Source of the DNA: Aquilaria yunnanensis
Lineage: Eukaryota > Streptophyta > Magnoliopsida > Malvales > Thymelaeaceae
NCBI GenBank assembly: GCA_039654915.1
Contig: CM077593.1
Location: 41,076,501 to 41,140,500 of the forward strand
Length of the DNA: 64,000 bases
Direction: 5' to 3'
Shown piece by piece: positions 10,301 through 22,479 of this stretch. The position numbers and the translations under genes were made by a program. How positions within the stretch are numbered: position 1 is the stretch's first letter; every line of letters begins with the position of its first letter. The notes beneath the pieces are model-generated. The model was given only the letters and a program-made list of their open reading frames with translations. It was not told where the DNA came from and did not search any database.

Positions 10301-11309
10301 GTTGACACACTTTGCAGAATAGTGTCATTTGCCCATACACTTGAAACAATCTATGTCATGATTTCTCAAATTAGATTTATAGGTATAGGTACCTTTTTGG
10401 TCATGACAAGCTACCTTTGTTGAAGGGTGTCTCAGTTTTGGGCTTAGAGAACTCCGTCCTTGGCTCTATGTTCCAATCATGCCTCAAATTGGCATTCCTT
10501 CCTTGTTGGAACCTTGATGTCTCTTTTCCTTTCAATTTCTTTTTTAATTGCATGGCCATATTCACCATGTCATCTAATTCCATAGAATGATGCAAGTCAA
10601 CAATGTTAGCAATATTAGAATTCAAATAATGCAAAAACCTGACCATTTTAGCTTTTGGATCTTCTTCGATGTCAGCTCTAGTGAAAGTAGTCTCAACTCC
10701 TTGCAACAATCGTCCATAGATCTTAATCCTTGTGTCAACCTTTGAAGCATTTAATAGAGAGCTCTATAGTAATAACTTGGCAGAAACATTGTTTTCATTA
10801 GAGCCTTCTATTCTCCCTAAGTTTGGATTGACTCCTCATGATTGCTTTGTCTTGCAATCGCCAACTGAGTCCACCAAACAAGTGTGTGATCTATAAATTC
10901 TAAAGTAGCAAGTTTCACCTTCTTATCTTTAGAGTAGCTGTCACCCTAAAAATTTCATCTCAATCTTGGCCTTTTATTCCAAGTAAGTTCTGGGTCACTT
11001 CTCCCTTTGAAGGATGGAATTTGTGGCTAGATTGTGTTCAAATTTTGATCCTCCTTAAGTTGGCCTCTCACGTGTCTCCTAGGTGGTGGTTGGTGTACAC
11101 TTTTAAGCTCTTTTTCCTCAAAGTCATATCCTTCAAAGTTTAAAGTTGGAACCTTCTTTCATAGTGCTCATCTTGGCCCACATTCTAGGATGTCCTTATT
11201 TGGAGTTAGTTGTGAACTAATCTCTTTTAGCCTTTTTTCTTGCCTTGCCTATCTTTTGTTGCTCTCCTCAAGTTTGGCAGTTATCCTATTAAATTTAGCC
11301 ATCATGGTC
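10301..11309 (-). pseudogene. Element H: gag remnant
   Basis: Minus-strand translation from about 11309 gives a Gag N-terminus with a short Lys/Glu-rich coiled segment, then a Retrotrans_gag-like core: PQIPSFKGRSDPE near 11000 and, after stops, KKVKLATLEFIDHTLVWW. The part at 10709-10401 (MVRFLHYLNSNIANIVDLHH) is the C-terminal end of this domain. Gag forms the particle and packages RNA. Several stops and frame changes disrupt it. It is co-linear with the protease and RT remnants to the left, so all belong to one minus-strand element. Confidence 0.75.
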
Positions 11310-12177
11310 TCCATAGTGAGCTTGCTAAAGGTCATCTAACATGGCTGCTTGAAATAAAAAATCCTCATGAATCATCTTACTCAAGTTTTTAGTGAAATTG
11401 CTAGACACAATCTTTCTCAAATGATACAAACCCCTTGGTGATGAGACTGAGTAACTCGTGAACAAAGTAAAAACTTCCCAAAAAAGTCTATTGAAGATCA
11501 AATGAATCCCCACCCTAACCTACTTGGGTTAGGAATGAGTATAAAGTTGAAATTCACCAAGAAATCACCCTAGCTTCATTAAATAAGTTCCTAAGAACTA
11601 AAAAGAATTTCTTGACAACGTCTCACCATTATATTGAATAATTTGAAGTTTGAAAATTACATGAAGAATGCATCCATTAATAAAGAGTAGCAAAGGTACA
11701 CCAAACACAACTGAAAAACCTAAGTTTAATGTAATTAGGAGTCTTTGGAGCATAATACTTAAATTACCAAGGATTACTAATTCTAAGGTTTGTAGAACTT
11801 CTAAAACAATTACAAGTCTTTAAATAAATAAGGAACAATTTTGGTTTGTAGAAAAAAAAAGAAGCTTAGTCAAATTAGGGCTTAGTGTGCTAAGCAGCCA
11901 TTTGCATGTGGACAACTTGCTCACACCTGGAACACATGATAATGAATATTTGCTTTGTCATTGAAAAGCTCTACATCGAACAACCCAGTTGGCTGCACTT
12001 GAAGGGCTTCTCAAGCTCCATGTGAACTTGATGAAACAAGTGCCTTACCATGTAAATTCCTCTTAGGCTTGGATGTTGCTCTTGGCTTAGGCAATGAACC
12101 ATTTGTATAAAAATTGCATCCAGACATAAAGGAATTCCATTACTTTAGTCATATTTCTTTGGAGCATAAGCACACAC
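11310..12177 (-). other. Leader region of element H, non-coding
   Basis: This AT-rich stretch lies upstream of H's gag (minus sense) and contains no domain. It is interrupted at 12178 by LTR-like sequence G; the other half of the leader seems to resume at about 28855. Confidence 0.4.
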
Positions 12178-14524
12178 TGTGACAGCCCTTAGAGTTATGG
12201 GTCTAATTGGCAAGGTAATTACAGGAAGCTCAAATTAGCATGTAACTAGTTAATTTAATAAATTAACACTTTAAATAATTTATTTACAAGCCAAGTCTCA
12301 GTATTAAATGGTCTAGTAGCTTAAAAGATATTAAATCGGTCATTTAAAACAAGTTGGGCTAAGAAGAGCATTTTAGTTATTTCACATAGTGACCCATTTT
12401 TATTTCTTGGTTGGATAGAGGAAAAAAAAATATGAAATCTAGGATATCATAGAATATTGTGATTCCCATTCTATCTTCATGAAATTGTACAACAACTATA
12501 TTGTTCATAAGTGGTTTAAGTGTAACTTTTAGAGAAGTTGGGACCAAATTGCATATTTCTAAAAGGCTAGGACTAGTGTGTAATTAATTCTATGATGGAA
12601 AGATGTGCGGCTTAATATTGGCTCTGGTCCTCAGATTCTTGGTGTGTTGCAAAAGTAGAACCAAATTTTGAACAACTGTCAATTGGGTACCAGGCGCGTT
12701 GCACCTTTTGTTTGAGACACAAAAGGCGGTGATGGCTTGTTAAAGCCATCTGGTGTCTTTCTCTCACAGCTAGCCACCAAAAGTTTCCTTTCTTCTTTAG
12801 AAACTCCATGAATATCAACTTGAAGCTCTAACCCAACTAAAACCAAGTAAAATTAACATCAAAATCAAGGGAGATTAGTGAAGAACTTTAGCTTGATACA
12901 TGAGGAGCTATAGTTTAAGCTCAAATTGGCTAGTAAATAACTAGTTTCAACTCCTCTAAATTTTTAAGGGTTCAGTTCAATTATGAGGCTACTGTAAGTA
13001 TTGTTCCTTACATGGTTGTTAGATAAATCAAGCATAAAAAGCGTCAAAAAATAGCTTAAGCAGTAAAGAAAATTGGTCATTGTTGAAAGGGGTAAGAAAC
13101 AAATTGGCTTGTGGTTTTTTTATGTTTTGTTTGGCTGGGAAGACTGGGAGATAAGTAAAAATTGCCATTTTTAATTTATTTGTTAATTATAGAAGTCTTA
13201 CAAACAAAGAAAGGAAAACATTGGTTCCAAGAACCATTTAGGGGCTGGATGCATGAAGACCATTATATAAGTAATTTAGCAATTTAAACCATATGGGATT
13301 TTGTTAATTAATTGTCTAGATATGGTCTAGTGACATGTTAAAATGATCAGAATATCAATATAGGTCTTGAGCATAAGCTACTAAGTAGGGTCCTAAGTTT
13401 GGCTTAAAACCAAGACAAAAAGAGCCAAGTGCTTTGAGCTTGCAGACTAAGTTATCTATGGTAAGGGTTATTTAATTTGTATGCTTACATGTTAAATAAA
13501 TGTACCTATGATACTTATCAAGTGGTTGAATTATTGATAAATTTGACAAGCATATGATTTGAGTATTGATAGCTATTTAAGAAGCTTATATAGTTGAGTT
13601 TGGTAGAACCCCAAACTATGAAACTCATATGAAGTGTAAATGTGCATATGGGTAAGCTTGTGTGTGCAAGCAACAGGGACCTTGAAAGGGTCTAGTTATG
13701 GTGAGTATGATGGTTTAGGAACCTAAGACACCTAAGGTCACGATGATGGGCTAAGGCTTGGGTAGACCTAAGAGGGGGAGGTGTCCTTAATGACTCATGA
13801 AACCTTACAATGCTAGCACTAATGCATGCACTAAATAAGCAAATAGACAGCTCTTGTGCATAAAATAAGGGATATTGGGAAATACTAAGATCCTTTGAAA
13901 GTAGTATTTGCATGGACAAGTTGGAGTTGTCAATTGTAAGAGAAATGGGTAAAAGAATTATTGTGCAGATACTAGTATATCTAGGGCTAACAACCAATAG
14001 AAGGAAAGGTTGTTAGTATTTTGGTACCAGGTGTGCATAAGTGAATTACTATGGTACGTTGTTGTTATGTTTCTTCCTTGTAGGGTCCTAATTACTCAGA
14101 ATCTAACTTACTGGCCTTTGTTGTACAGAGGCAATAAGTAAGGGGCATCTAGATGCCGTAGTGATCTTTTTTGGTAGTGTAAATCATGTGGGATTGGATC
14201 CCAGGATTTTCAGTGTTTAGCATATGTACAGCACATTTGTGTATGATATATATATGTATATGAAACTTGTGCCTTTGGTAAATGCTATGAAACTATTGGG
14301 TATGTTCCTTAGTAGCTTGTATAGATCCACAATGCATAACAATATCTTTTATACAAATGCATATCTTCGAAATGCTGGCAGTTGCACCATATGTATATTA
14401 TTTTTATGGTCTTTGACCTATAACCATAATAAGACGTAGCATAAAACAATATTGCATTAATGATTTAATTAATTAATAAGCCCACTAAGGGACAAATTTG
14501 CATAGGCCTAACATTAAATTAGTG

Positions 14525-14529
14525 TAAGG
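14525..14529. other. Target site duplication of Tat-2, left copy
   Basis: TAAGG here and at 28777-28781 flank the two outer LTR ends exactly, so Tat-2 is an intact insertion. Confidence 0.9.
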
Positions 14530-15388
14530 TGATGCCCAGGGGCTTCATCGTTGGTAGTCATGGTGACTGATGGAGGGTCTCCCAGAGAGGAAGAACGCCT
14601 GGTGGCCGGTTTGCCCAAGGGAGAGTGCCTGAGATGCTCAGAAAAAGTGGGTTAGGAGGTCCCCGGGGTGTTGTTCCGGGGAGGAGCCTCCGATGCCCAA
14701 GTCAGTGGTGCTGAGAGAAGGCGGAGGAAATAACACTGGGGGGTTCAGTGAACTCGCCTGGTTGTATTTTGTCAGAGTGAGGAGTCAGGATATTTGCCAA
14801 CCGTTTACTAGGGTGTATTCCCTGGTATTTATAGAGGTGTCCAGCCCGTTCAGATCGTGACACGTGTTTGGTCGGATGTTCTCTGAATGTCTGGGCGTAG
14901 AGGACAAGTAGCTGGTGCCAGGCTTCCTTGAGCCTTGACCCGAGACGGGCCATGATGTGACTTTGATGGCGTCGGCGTGTCAGAGCGCCGTTTGAGGCGG
15001 CTTGTCACGTCTGTGGGCGACATGTCAGAGGCTTCCTTAAATGCTCCTGCCATACTCCCGAGGTTCCTGGGTGAGGTCGTCCTCTAGTACGGACCGTGCC
15101 ACTTCGGGAAACATGCCCCCAGTTCGGGGGTTCCCAGATTCAGGGAGTTCCGCCTTCGGGAAGATCATGTTCGGCCCGCACTAGCTGGTGCCAGTTTTCC
15201 GAAGGCGGTCTGTTTACTACCTCGGGGGGGCTAATAGTATCCTCAAGTTTCCTGGCGTGCCGAGCTCAGGCTCTTCTGCTTTTCTCCAAGGTGTGTGATC
15301 CCACCTTTTTCCGGGTAGCGCCAGATCTCCTGGCCATTCTGGTGGCAGGGAGTTCGGCCAGGTGGAGGTGATAGTCCTTTGGCTATCA
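14530..15388 (-). repeat. 3' LTR of Tat-2 (859 bp)
   Basis: It starts TGATGCCCAGG and ends GGCTATCA, matching 27918-28776. A TATTTATAG stretch near 14827-14835 (CTATAAATA on minus) and G-box CACGTG at 14861-14866 form the LTR promoter pair. Confidence 0.93.
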
Positions 15389-15404
15389 CATGCCCCCCTT
15401 CGGA
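15389..15404 (-). other. Polypurine tract of Tat-2
   Basis: The minus strand reads CCGAAGGGGGGCATG directly before the 3' LTR, the usual plus-strand primer site. Confidence 0.7.
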
Positions 15405-15755
15405 AAGCCGAAGTGACGACTTCGGTTTTGTTTTCTTTCCGAGGATGTTCTTTGGGAGTCTATAGAGAGTAACACCTGTGTCGGAGGTACACCTCTTGCC
15501 CAAAGGTATGGGCTACTCGGCCTTGGCCTGTTTTTTGGTGTCTCGGAGGCAAAGCCTGTGCCGAAGATACACCTATTGCCCGAAGGTATGGGCTGTTCGG
15601 CCATAGCCCGTCTTTTGGTGTCTTCGAGGCAACCTGCTTCTTTGCTTTTGTAGGTCTGTGCAGCGTCGCGTCTGATGGCCAAGCGCGTCAGTCTGAGCGA
15701 CGCGTCCCAGTTTTTAGGGGATGTCAGAAGACGTGTCCCCTATTTTGGCGCGGCG

Positions 15756-15903
15756 GTCGACACATGGCACACTGTCATTGGAGGAGGGTCGTGTTGTTTA
15801 CAGAGAGCGCGTCTTTTCAGGCGCAGAGTGCAGTTACGGCGACGGTTCGCCTTCAAAGGGCACTTATGACGTCGTTTCGGTTACCCACCCTTGGCCTATA
15901 AAT
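15756..15903 (+). promoter_or_regulatory. Plus-strand promoter of the Tat-2 aORF
   Basis: GTCGACACATGGCAC (15756-15770) matches the G-box block of Tat-1 except that CACGTG has become CACATG. An inverted CCAAT box CATTGG (15776-15781) and TATAAAT (15897-15903) follow. The T- and C-rich leader after the TATA box also resembles Tat-1 (from 944). The solo LTR F now separates this promoter from exon 1. Confidence 0.55.
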
Positions 15904-17850
15904 GGCCCATTCCGTCATAAGCCCCTTTGGCTTTTGCTTCTGCTCTTTCCCTGCTTGCCCTTTTCTCTGCGCTTTCTCTTGCTTTTGCGGCGGAGCTGTT
16001 TTAACAGAGCTTTTTCCGGCAACCTTTTACGACGGCGACCTTCGATTTTGGCAAGTCCTTTGGTGGGTTTTTTCTTTCCAGAGTCTTTTAATACCTCTAT
16101 TTTTTCGAGTTTTTGCCGGAAGTTGTTTTCTTGCCTTTTTCCGAACTCATTTTTCTGTCCAAAATGCATATCCCTGAGAGTTGGCAGCCTCTTTTATCTC
16201 ATCCTTGTTGCACCACCCCTAAAAAATTAGAGAGGTGGAAGAAGAAGTTCTTTCTTCCCTCTTACGCCATTACCCGGCTGCCACGATCTGACCACTATGC
16301 TTTTTCAAACCATAGTAACGATGTCACACCTCACTCAGGCCCTGGCCTAAAAGTTACTAACTTAAAACCACCAGCCCAACTTCAAACTGGGTTTCTAATT
16401 CTCGGCCAAGCAAGAAAGGGCAACTTTTAAGTCTTATTTTCTTAAGTTAAGAGGCCTGGGAGGTGGCCCAGGTGGCTTTAATAACTTCAATAACATCTCG
16501 CAGCAAGGGCAAGGCCCAAACCCTTAACTTGCCCTACAAGCAAGGATTCACCTAATGCAATTTTAGTGCATACATAGTGTGCATCATGTGTGCTAACTAT
16601 ATGGCAGCCAAGAAGCCCACAAGGTTGGTTTAGAGGTTTGAAAACCATATGCAAGATATACATGATGCATTCGGTCAACACTTGTACATATGCTTATACC
16701 ATTAGTCTTCATGAAACAAAGCCCATCATCACATGAACATGCCAAACAATGGCCCATAATCACATAAACCTAAGCAAGGATTAAGCCATCCATAGTCCCT
16801 ACATAACTTGGCATACAAAACCCATCCAAACATAATAAGTCTAGGCACAAATGACTACACATATATACACCAAAAGAGTAGTCTACCTAGTAGTCCAAAA
16901 CATGGCTACAAGCCAAGAGAATCCAAAAGTACATATGCCAAGTTATTACAAGCCATGTCTCCTAATGGTCAAACAAGACCTTAAGTATGCCATACAGGAG
17001 CACACACTGCAAAACTAGCCCAATGGCTTGGTTCATGGTCATAAAGGCAAACACTATGATCAAGGCCATAGTCCACATATCCATAGCTCCCCCTAGACAA
17101 GTCTCCTCTACTGCCTGCAAACTCTAACCATAAGTCTCGGCCAATAAAGAATAAGACTTGTAATGAAAACCAACTGTTAAGCCAAGCACACATTGGCACA
17201 TACCTTGGAAAGCAAGCAAATATAAACACTAAGCACACACACAAGCAGCTTAGTCCTACTCAGGCCGAATATCTTTGCCTGAAAATGGAGAATGGGCAGT
17301 GAGCATATAACTCAGTAGGATTCACATGTATATATAAACAACTCAAATGAGTCTATTTAGTTAAGCTGAGAGTTCACTCAAGCTTAACCTCCAGTTCATT
17401 AGCTCATCCTGCAAAACAGACACAAAGACAAGAAAACAGGCATAGGCATATACCAAAATACACAATTATAGGAAGTAACTCACTTAAGGGTCAGCATGCA
17501 CAAGAAATTCACCAAAGCACACAAGTACACACACACGCTTCACAAAGTGGCTCTCGGCCATATCCATCCATACATGTACTCATGTGCATTTCTTGCACAC
17601 AAACTTACCGAAATACCAATTCCATTAGGAGCTCCCAAAATGCCAAGCAAATAGGCCACATTTACTTGCATTTCTAGTACATGTACCATAGTTAATTAGC
17701 TAATCAACAACCAAATAAGTAACCACAATATGCCCATCAAGTAGCTAAGGTCATATGGCACAATTAACCATCACTTAGCCACTCTAGACACTTGTGTCAT
17801 GGTATACGGTACCAAGCAGAACAAGTGTCAGTGAACCCTACCTCAATTAG

Positions 17851-18860
17851 CTCTCGGTCTCAACCAAGTTTCAAATGTCCAAGTGCTCTTCAATTACAAT
17901 GCCTAGCATGACAACACATAGGCATCATTACACAACTCATGGACCCAAAATACCATGACCATATGAAGAACACTATGACCCACATATACACTTAAGCTCT
18001 CGGTCAAAGTGCCATTATTCCATATACATGTACTGCCCATAATTCCAACACATTACATGACACTCAAGTCACCAATAAGTCATATCCATGGTAGTATTAC
18101 CAAACCATCGAGTGAAATGCACTATGTTACCATGTATTAATCTCTCGGCCAAAGTACACATTTTCACATCGTTACATTACCCAACATTCTTGTTTACTAC
18201 ATGAGCATGTAAACATCCACTAAACTTATTCATGGCACAAATGCCATGTAACCAAGCAAGCATACTCAAGTACTTTAGCCCAAGTTCTCGGCCACATTGC
18301 CCAACTATGCACAATGATGTCATTTATCCACTAACACATTTCATGATCTTATGGCCATCAAATAACAATGCTCATGGCATAACTACCATGTAATCCATGG
18401 TAACACATCGTATTATACCCAATTATGCTCTCGGCCTTTACACTAAACTTCCCATTATAATGTTTTTCATCCATTCAAACCAACATATGACCATCAAGTC
18501 ATCCAATAGCGTTACTCATGGCATCCAAACCATGTATTCAAGTAATGGACATTTAATTATACCATTCCATACTTTCGGCCATGATACCCACTTCACATAC
18601 ACATGTTCTTCACTTAATCCAAGCCAACATACATACACCAATGCATCAATAAGCATGGTTCATGGCATCAATGCCATGTGATTAAAGATAGAACATGGGT
18701 TACCTCAAATCCACCTTTCGGCCAACACGCTAACTTCCACAAATTTGGTGTCCTTCACCACAATAACCTATCACAAGGTTAAACAAGCATCAACAAGCAT
18801 CATACATGGATTAATTTCCATGAACTCCAAGAAGAACACCAAGAACGCATTTGGCCAACA
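17851..18860. repeat. Degenerate tandem repeat of about 144 bp (seven units) inside F
   Basis: The motif CTCTCGGCC or a close variant begins at 17851, 17997, 18142, 18285, 18428, 18572 and 18715 (steps 146, 145, 143, 143, 144, 143), with a weaker one near 18850. About 90 bases into most units is a half-palindrome of the form CATGGCAT...ATGCCATG. An earlier motif at 17551 is 300 bases, about two units, upstream. Between these anchors the units are strongly diverged. Confidence 0.7.
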
Positions 18861-19620
18861 ATCCACTTCCAAACCGAGACATACTTTGCTCATTTAGCTT
18901 AACATAGCTTCAATTAAACACTTAAGTTCCTTGTACATGGAAGAACTACCATGAATTCAAGGAAACATTGAAGTTACCTCAAGAACCCTAGCTTGGTTGG
19001 CTCGGTTCTTCTTCAATCTCCAAGTTCCAACTTTGATTCCAAGCAAACAAGAACCGAAACACTCCTTCTCAAGCTTGAATCTCCTAAAGCCTTCAAATTT
19101 CTTTGGAATTCAAAAATCAATTTGTGAAGGAACTCTCAAAGGTGCTCTCAGTTTCGCAAAGACAAGGGAAGCCCGAAATGAAAAAAGACTTAGCTTGTTT
19201 CGGCCGAACACAAATGCTTTTAGTTAGCCAAAATGTTAACTTGGCTTCCATTTCTTTGCATGGCGCATTAGAGCCCTTAAGTCCACTAGAGCACAAAGCT
19301 GCCACTCCAACTTGTACTCAAATGGACACTTAAGTCCACCCATGGCTCAAATTGCCAAGCAATTAAACAACACAAGTACCAAGGCCATATAAAACCATGG
19401 CATAACCGGCCATGAACTAATAATCAACTAGTTAGTTTGTTTAGCTAACTAGTGAATAGTGTACTTAGTGGAAGACAAGGATATGACTAGTAATCATTAT
19501 TGTCTCCCAAAAATGGTCTAGTCTTGCACTAGCCATCACAAAAATTTGCATGGCCACAATTGCCATCTTTAATCTTGTGGTTTCACTTGTACCACTTAAA
19601 TTGGTGCACAGTTTAGTCCC

Positions 19621-19638
19621 CTTTTTTTTTTTTTTTTT
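19621..19638 (+). repeat. Poly-T tract in F
   Basis: A run of about 18 T near the right end of F reads as poly-A on the minus strand. It may be a plain homopolymer; no target duplication suggests a separate insertion. Confidence 0.6.
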
Positions 19639-19838
19639 AGTTCTCTATCAGTCTTCCCAATGTACATTTCCCATGTGCAATTAAGTCCTGAAAGTCTCCT
19701 ATTTTGCACATAGGCCACTGTGCCAGTCTCCATGACTCCTCTTTCTTCCCTTTCTGTTTTCTCTCACTTTCTTTGTTTTTCCTTGGCCTAAGCCAAGCAC
19801 TTAGGAGGTGCCTAACAAACGAGGTTACCGTTTTCTGA

Positions 19839-22090
19839 GCCCAGCTGAAGGCCGGACTTTGGTATCCTCCCTCGAAGATGATTTGCGAGTTCTGCCAATT
19901 TCATGGCATTGCTGTGAATCAGCTTCCCCCGAACTCGTACTGCTATTTTAACGCCTTCCTCTGTATGTGTGGCGTCTTCGGGATAAAACCCCATTTTGTA
20001 ATTTTCGTGCAGTACTACAAGCTCTTCGTGGTCCCGAAGGGTGGCTTCTATTTCATGCTACCTCAAGGATCCGGGAGCAAAAAATTCATGTTCACTTTTG
20101 CCACTAAGGACAGTTGGCGAGGGTGGCAACATAAATTCTTCTTCCTAAAGATAGATGAGGCCTGGTCGTATGTTCCGACCAAATGGGCTCCGGGAAGGTT
20201 GGATGTGGACGTCGTTGATCCGAGGATACTGCTGACTCCAGAGTAGGCTCCTGTGTTCGAGGACTTCGACGGACGTATTCGCGCCGTCTCCGACTGGGCT
20301 CCCGAGGTCGCTCCGCGCTCCCTGTACCCCTTCCCCATTAACTGGAGGTTGATGACCGAAGAGGTCCTTCGGGAGTTAGGGGTGGTCAAGGAGCATGAGA
20401 CTGACCTCGAGATGCCAGCTCTTGCTATCGCTGGGAAGGACTCCTGGTTGGTGCAGCTCCTTCGGGAGGAAGTTTCTTTCGAAACGCTTTTCGAAAGTAA
20501 GTTATCTTCTACTCCCTTGCAGTTTTTCTCTCGGACTTACGCTGATGTCTTTTTTCTTTTTCAGAGATGGGGGACGGGACTGCTGCATTCTACAAGTCCC
20601 TTTTTTCCGACTAGGTGGAGAAGGGTGACCAGACAAAGAAGGCGGCTTCCCGAAGGAGGAAGTCTACTGGCGCTGGTCCTTCGGCGTAACGGGCAAAGAA
20701 AACTGCCCAGCTTCCTCAGCAAGAAATTTCCGAGGAGGCTGCCGAGGACCCTGGGGCAGCCGAGATTCCGCCGCCCGAGGCTGCTGCCGAGGTCCCTGCC
20801 GCTGCTGAGGTTCCTTCCACCGACGTCCCTCCCCAGAGCCCTTCCATGCCGCAGGCCCTTCTGGAGGCCGTGGTAGAGGCTCCTTCTGCCGAGGAGCGGC
20901 GCAGGAAGAAAGGCAAGGGGATTTCGACCGAGGAGTCTCAGGACTCCGAGGACGTTGTGATCGAAGTGCCGCCAGGTTTGTTGTTTTCAGAACAAGTATG
21001 GCACTTTTGTTTTTCTGAAATTTCCTTTGTCTCTGACCTGCTTCTCGTTTTCGTTATGCAGGGGAGTTGCTTACTCCGAACTGGGCGGCCGAACACGCGA
21101 AGTTGCGGGCCCTTCGCGATGCCAAAGTCCCGCAAGGGAAGATACCAAAAGAGCCTTTCTGGACATTCACGGAGGACATGAATTTGTACTCCGAGGACTG
21201 TCCTCAAATGGCAAAGCAGATTTCGAAGGGGGTGCTTACAGAGGCCTCCTTCAAGGCTATTGCGGCGGCCCATCTGGGCGATGACACCCTCTCCGCGAAA
21301 GTTACCGAGCATGCTGCTCAAGTATGCTCTTCACACATTTTTCCCTTCAATTTTTCCTAAGTGCCTGGCTCTTACTGACCTTGCGTTCATCTTTTCGCAG
21401 CTGCTGGGGTACGCCGGCTTTCTCCGAGTTCGGGTAGCCAGGCAGACGGCGTTCCGGGCTTCGGCCTTAGAGGTCTTAGAAAAAGCGAAAGTCACGTGCT
21501 CGGAATTGACTGCCAAGAACCAGCAGCTGGCAGATGCTGCGAAGAAAAAAGTTGCTGCCCTTCGGGAGGAGTTCCGGAAGGAAAAGGAAGACCTTGAGAA
21601 GGACTCCTCCCTGAAGATTGCTGACCTCGGCGATCAGGTGGCGGGGATGCTCGCTGCCAACCAAGACCTTCTCAAGGATAAGTCAGATTCTGACAATCTC
21701 ATACGGTCGTTGGTGACTGAGAAAAATGCTCTTGAAGCTGAGGTCAAGTCTTTGAAGAAGGAGCCCGATGTGAAGAAGAGGATGAAGGCGCTGAAGAAGG
21801 AGGTTACAGATTTGAAGGACGAGCTCGAGGACCTTGAGGTTGAAAAGGACAAATCCGACCAAATGACCAAGGTCGCCTTCCAGGACGGGTTCTGCCTTGC
21901 TCGGCACCAAGTCCTTCAGAGGTTCCCAGGTCTGGACCTCTCTTTTTTGGAAGCTCTGAACATTCCCGAGGGGCCTCGGTGGTCCTGGTCAAAAATCGAG
22001 CACCTGAACCTGCCTTCCATAATTCCGGCGTCGAAGGTGGTGGAAAAGAGCACAGAGGCTGGTGGCTCCCGGGACGCCGAGAACTCTTAG
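19839..22090 (+). pseudogene. Tat-2 aORF: four-exon Transposase_28-like protein, antisense to gag-pol, broken
   Basis: Exons: about 19839-20496, 20565-20975, 21062-21321 and 21401-22090. Introns start GT (GTAAGT in the first), end AG, and join in frame. Exon 1 carries the domain catalogued as putative gypsy-type transposon (Transposase_28, PF04195), seen in FCQFHGIAVNQLPPNSY, then FKIDEAW-like and WAPGRLDVD segments. Exon 2 is a Pro/Glu/Ala-rich linker. Exon 3 has KEPFWTFTEDMNLYS and the GVLTEAS block. Exon 4 is a long Lys/Glu/Leu coiled coil ending PRWSWSKIEHLNLP. In-frame stops lie at 20244-20246, 20612-20614 and 20687-20689. The region upstream of exon 1 is separated from its promoter by F. 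The role of this protein is unknown; it has no evident catalytic motif, so it should not be called a transposase. Confidence 0.8.
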
Positions 22091-22479
22091 GCTGTTTTAG
22101 GGGCCTTTTCCTTTTTTTTCTCTTCATTTTTGTGCTCCTTCTTTGGGCGCTTGCTCTTTGTAAGCCTGATCATTCTCAATGAATATTTTTTGGCTAAGTC
22201 TTTTTTGCAAGATTTTGCATTTCCATCGTCCCGAACGCATTCGGTCAAGAGACTTCGGAAAACTATTCTGCGCTTGTTGCAGCGTGTACTTTCACGAGAT
22301 TTTTTCCATTTTTCATAGCGTGATGGCTCAAGGGATTTTGGAAAGTCACATCTGCGCTTTATCACGGCGAACACCTTCGCGGAATTCTGTCTGGCACCAT
22401 TTCGTACACTTAAGAATTTTTCTCAAGGACATTCTGTACTTAGGATATTTTTTGTACAATACAATCCTTCTACTTCATC
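22091..22479. other. Convergent spacer between aORF and gag-pol ends
   Basis: The plus-strand aORF and minus-strand pol both end here, so this spacer should hold both 3' ends. It is T-rich just after the aORF stop, with AATGAATATT near 22178. No repeat or gene was seen. Confidence 0.45.

Larger units (their letters stand above)
16322..19817. mobile_element. F: solo LTR, 3496 bp, in the aORF upstream region of Tat-2
   Basis: It starts TGTCACACCTC and ends GTGCCTAACA, with AACGA on both sides (16317-16321 and 19818-19822), a perfect 5-bp duplication. There is no PBS, purine tract or coding domain inside, so a solo LTR left by LTR-LTR recombination is the simplest reading. The length fits the long LTRs of Del/Tekay-like elements. 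A TATA-like TATATAAAC lies at about 17329. It contains the 144-bp repeat array. Sense direction is not certain; the gene-leader-like tract near 18970-19040 reads better on the minus strand. It is younger than Tat-2. Confidence 0.85.

Noticed and set aside
17551..18860. Regular spacing of CTCTCGGCC as a possible CRISPR array
   Set aside because: The motif is about 9 bases, units are about 144 bp and diverged throughout, and the host is a plant. It is a degenerate tandem repeat within an LTR.
19839..20246. Calling the aORF a DNA transposase because of the Transposase_28 family name
   Set aside because: No catalytic triad or DNA transposon ends are present. The gene is embedded antisense in a retrotransposon. 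The family name is historical.
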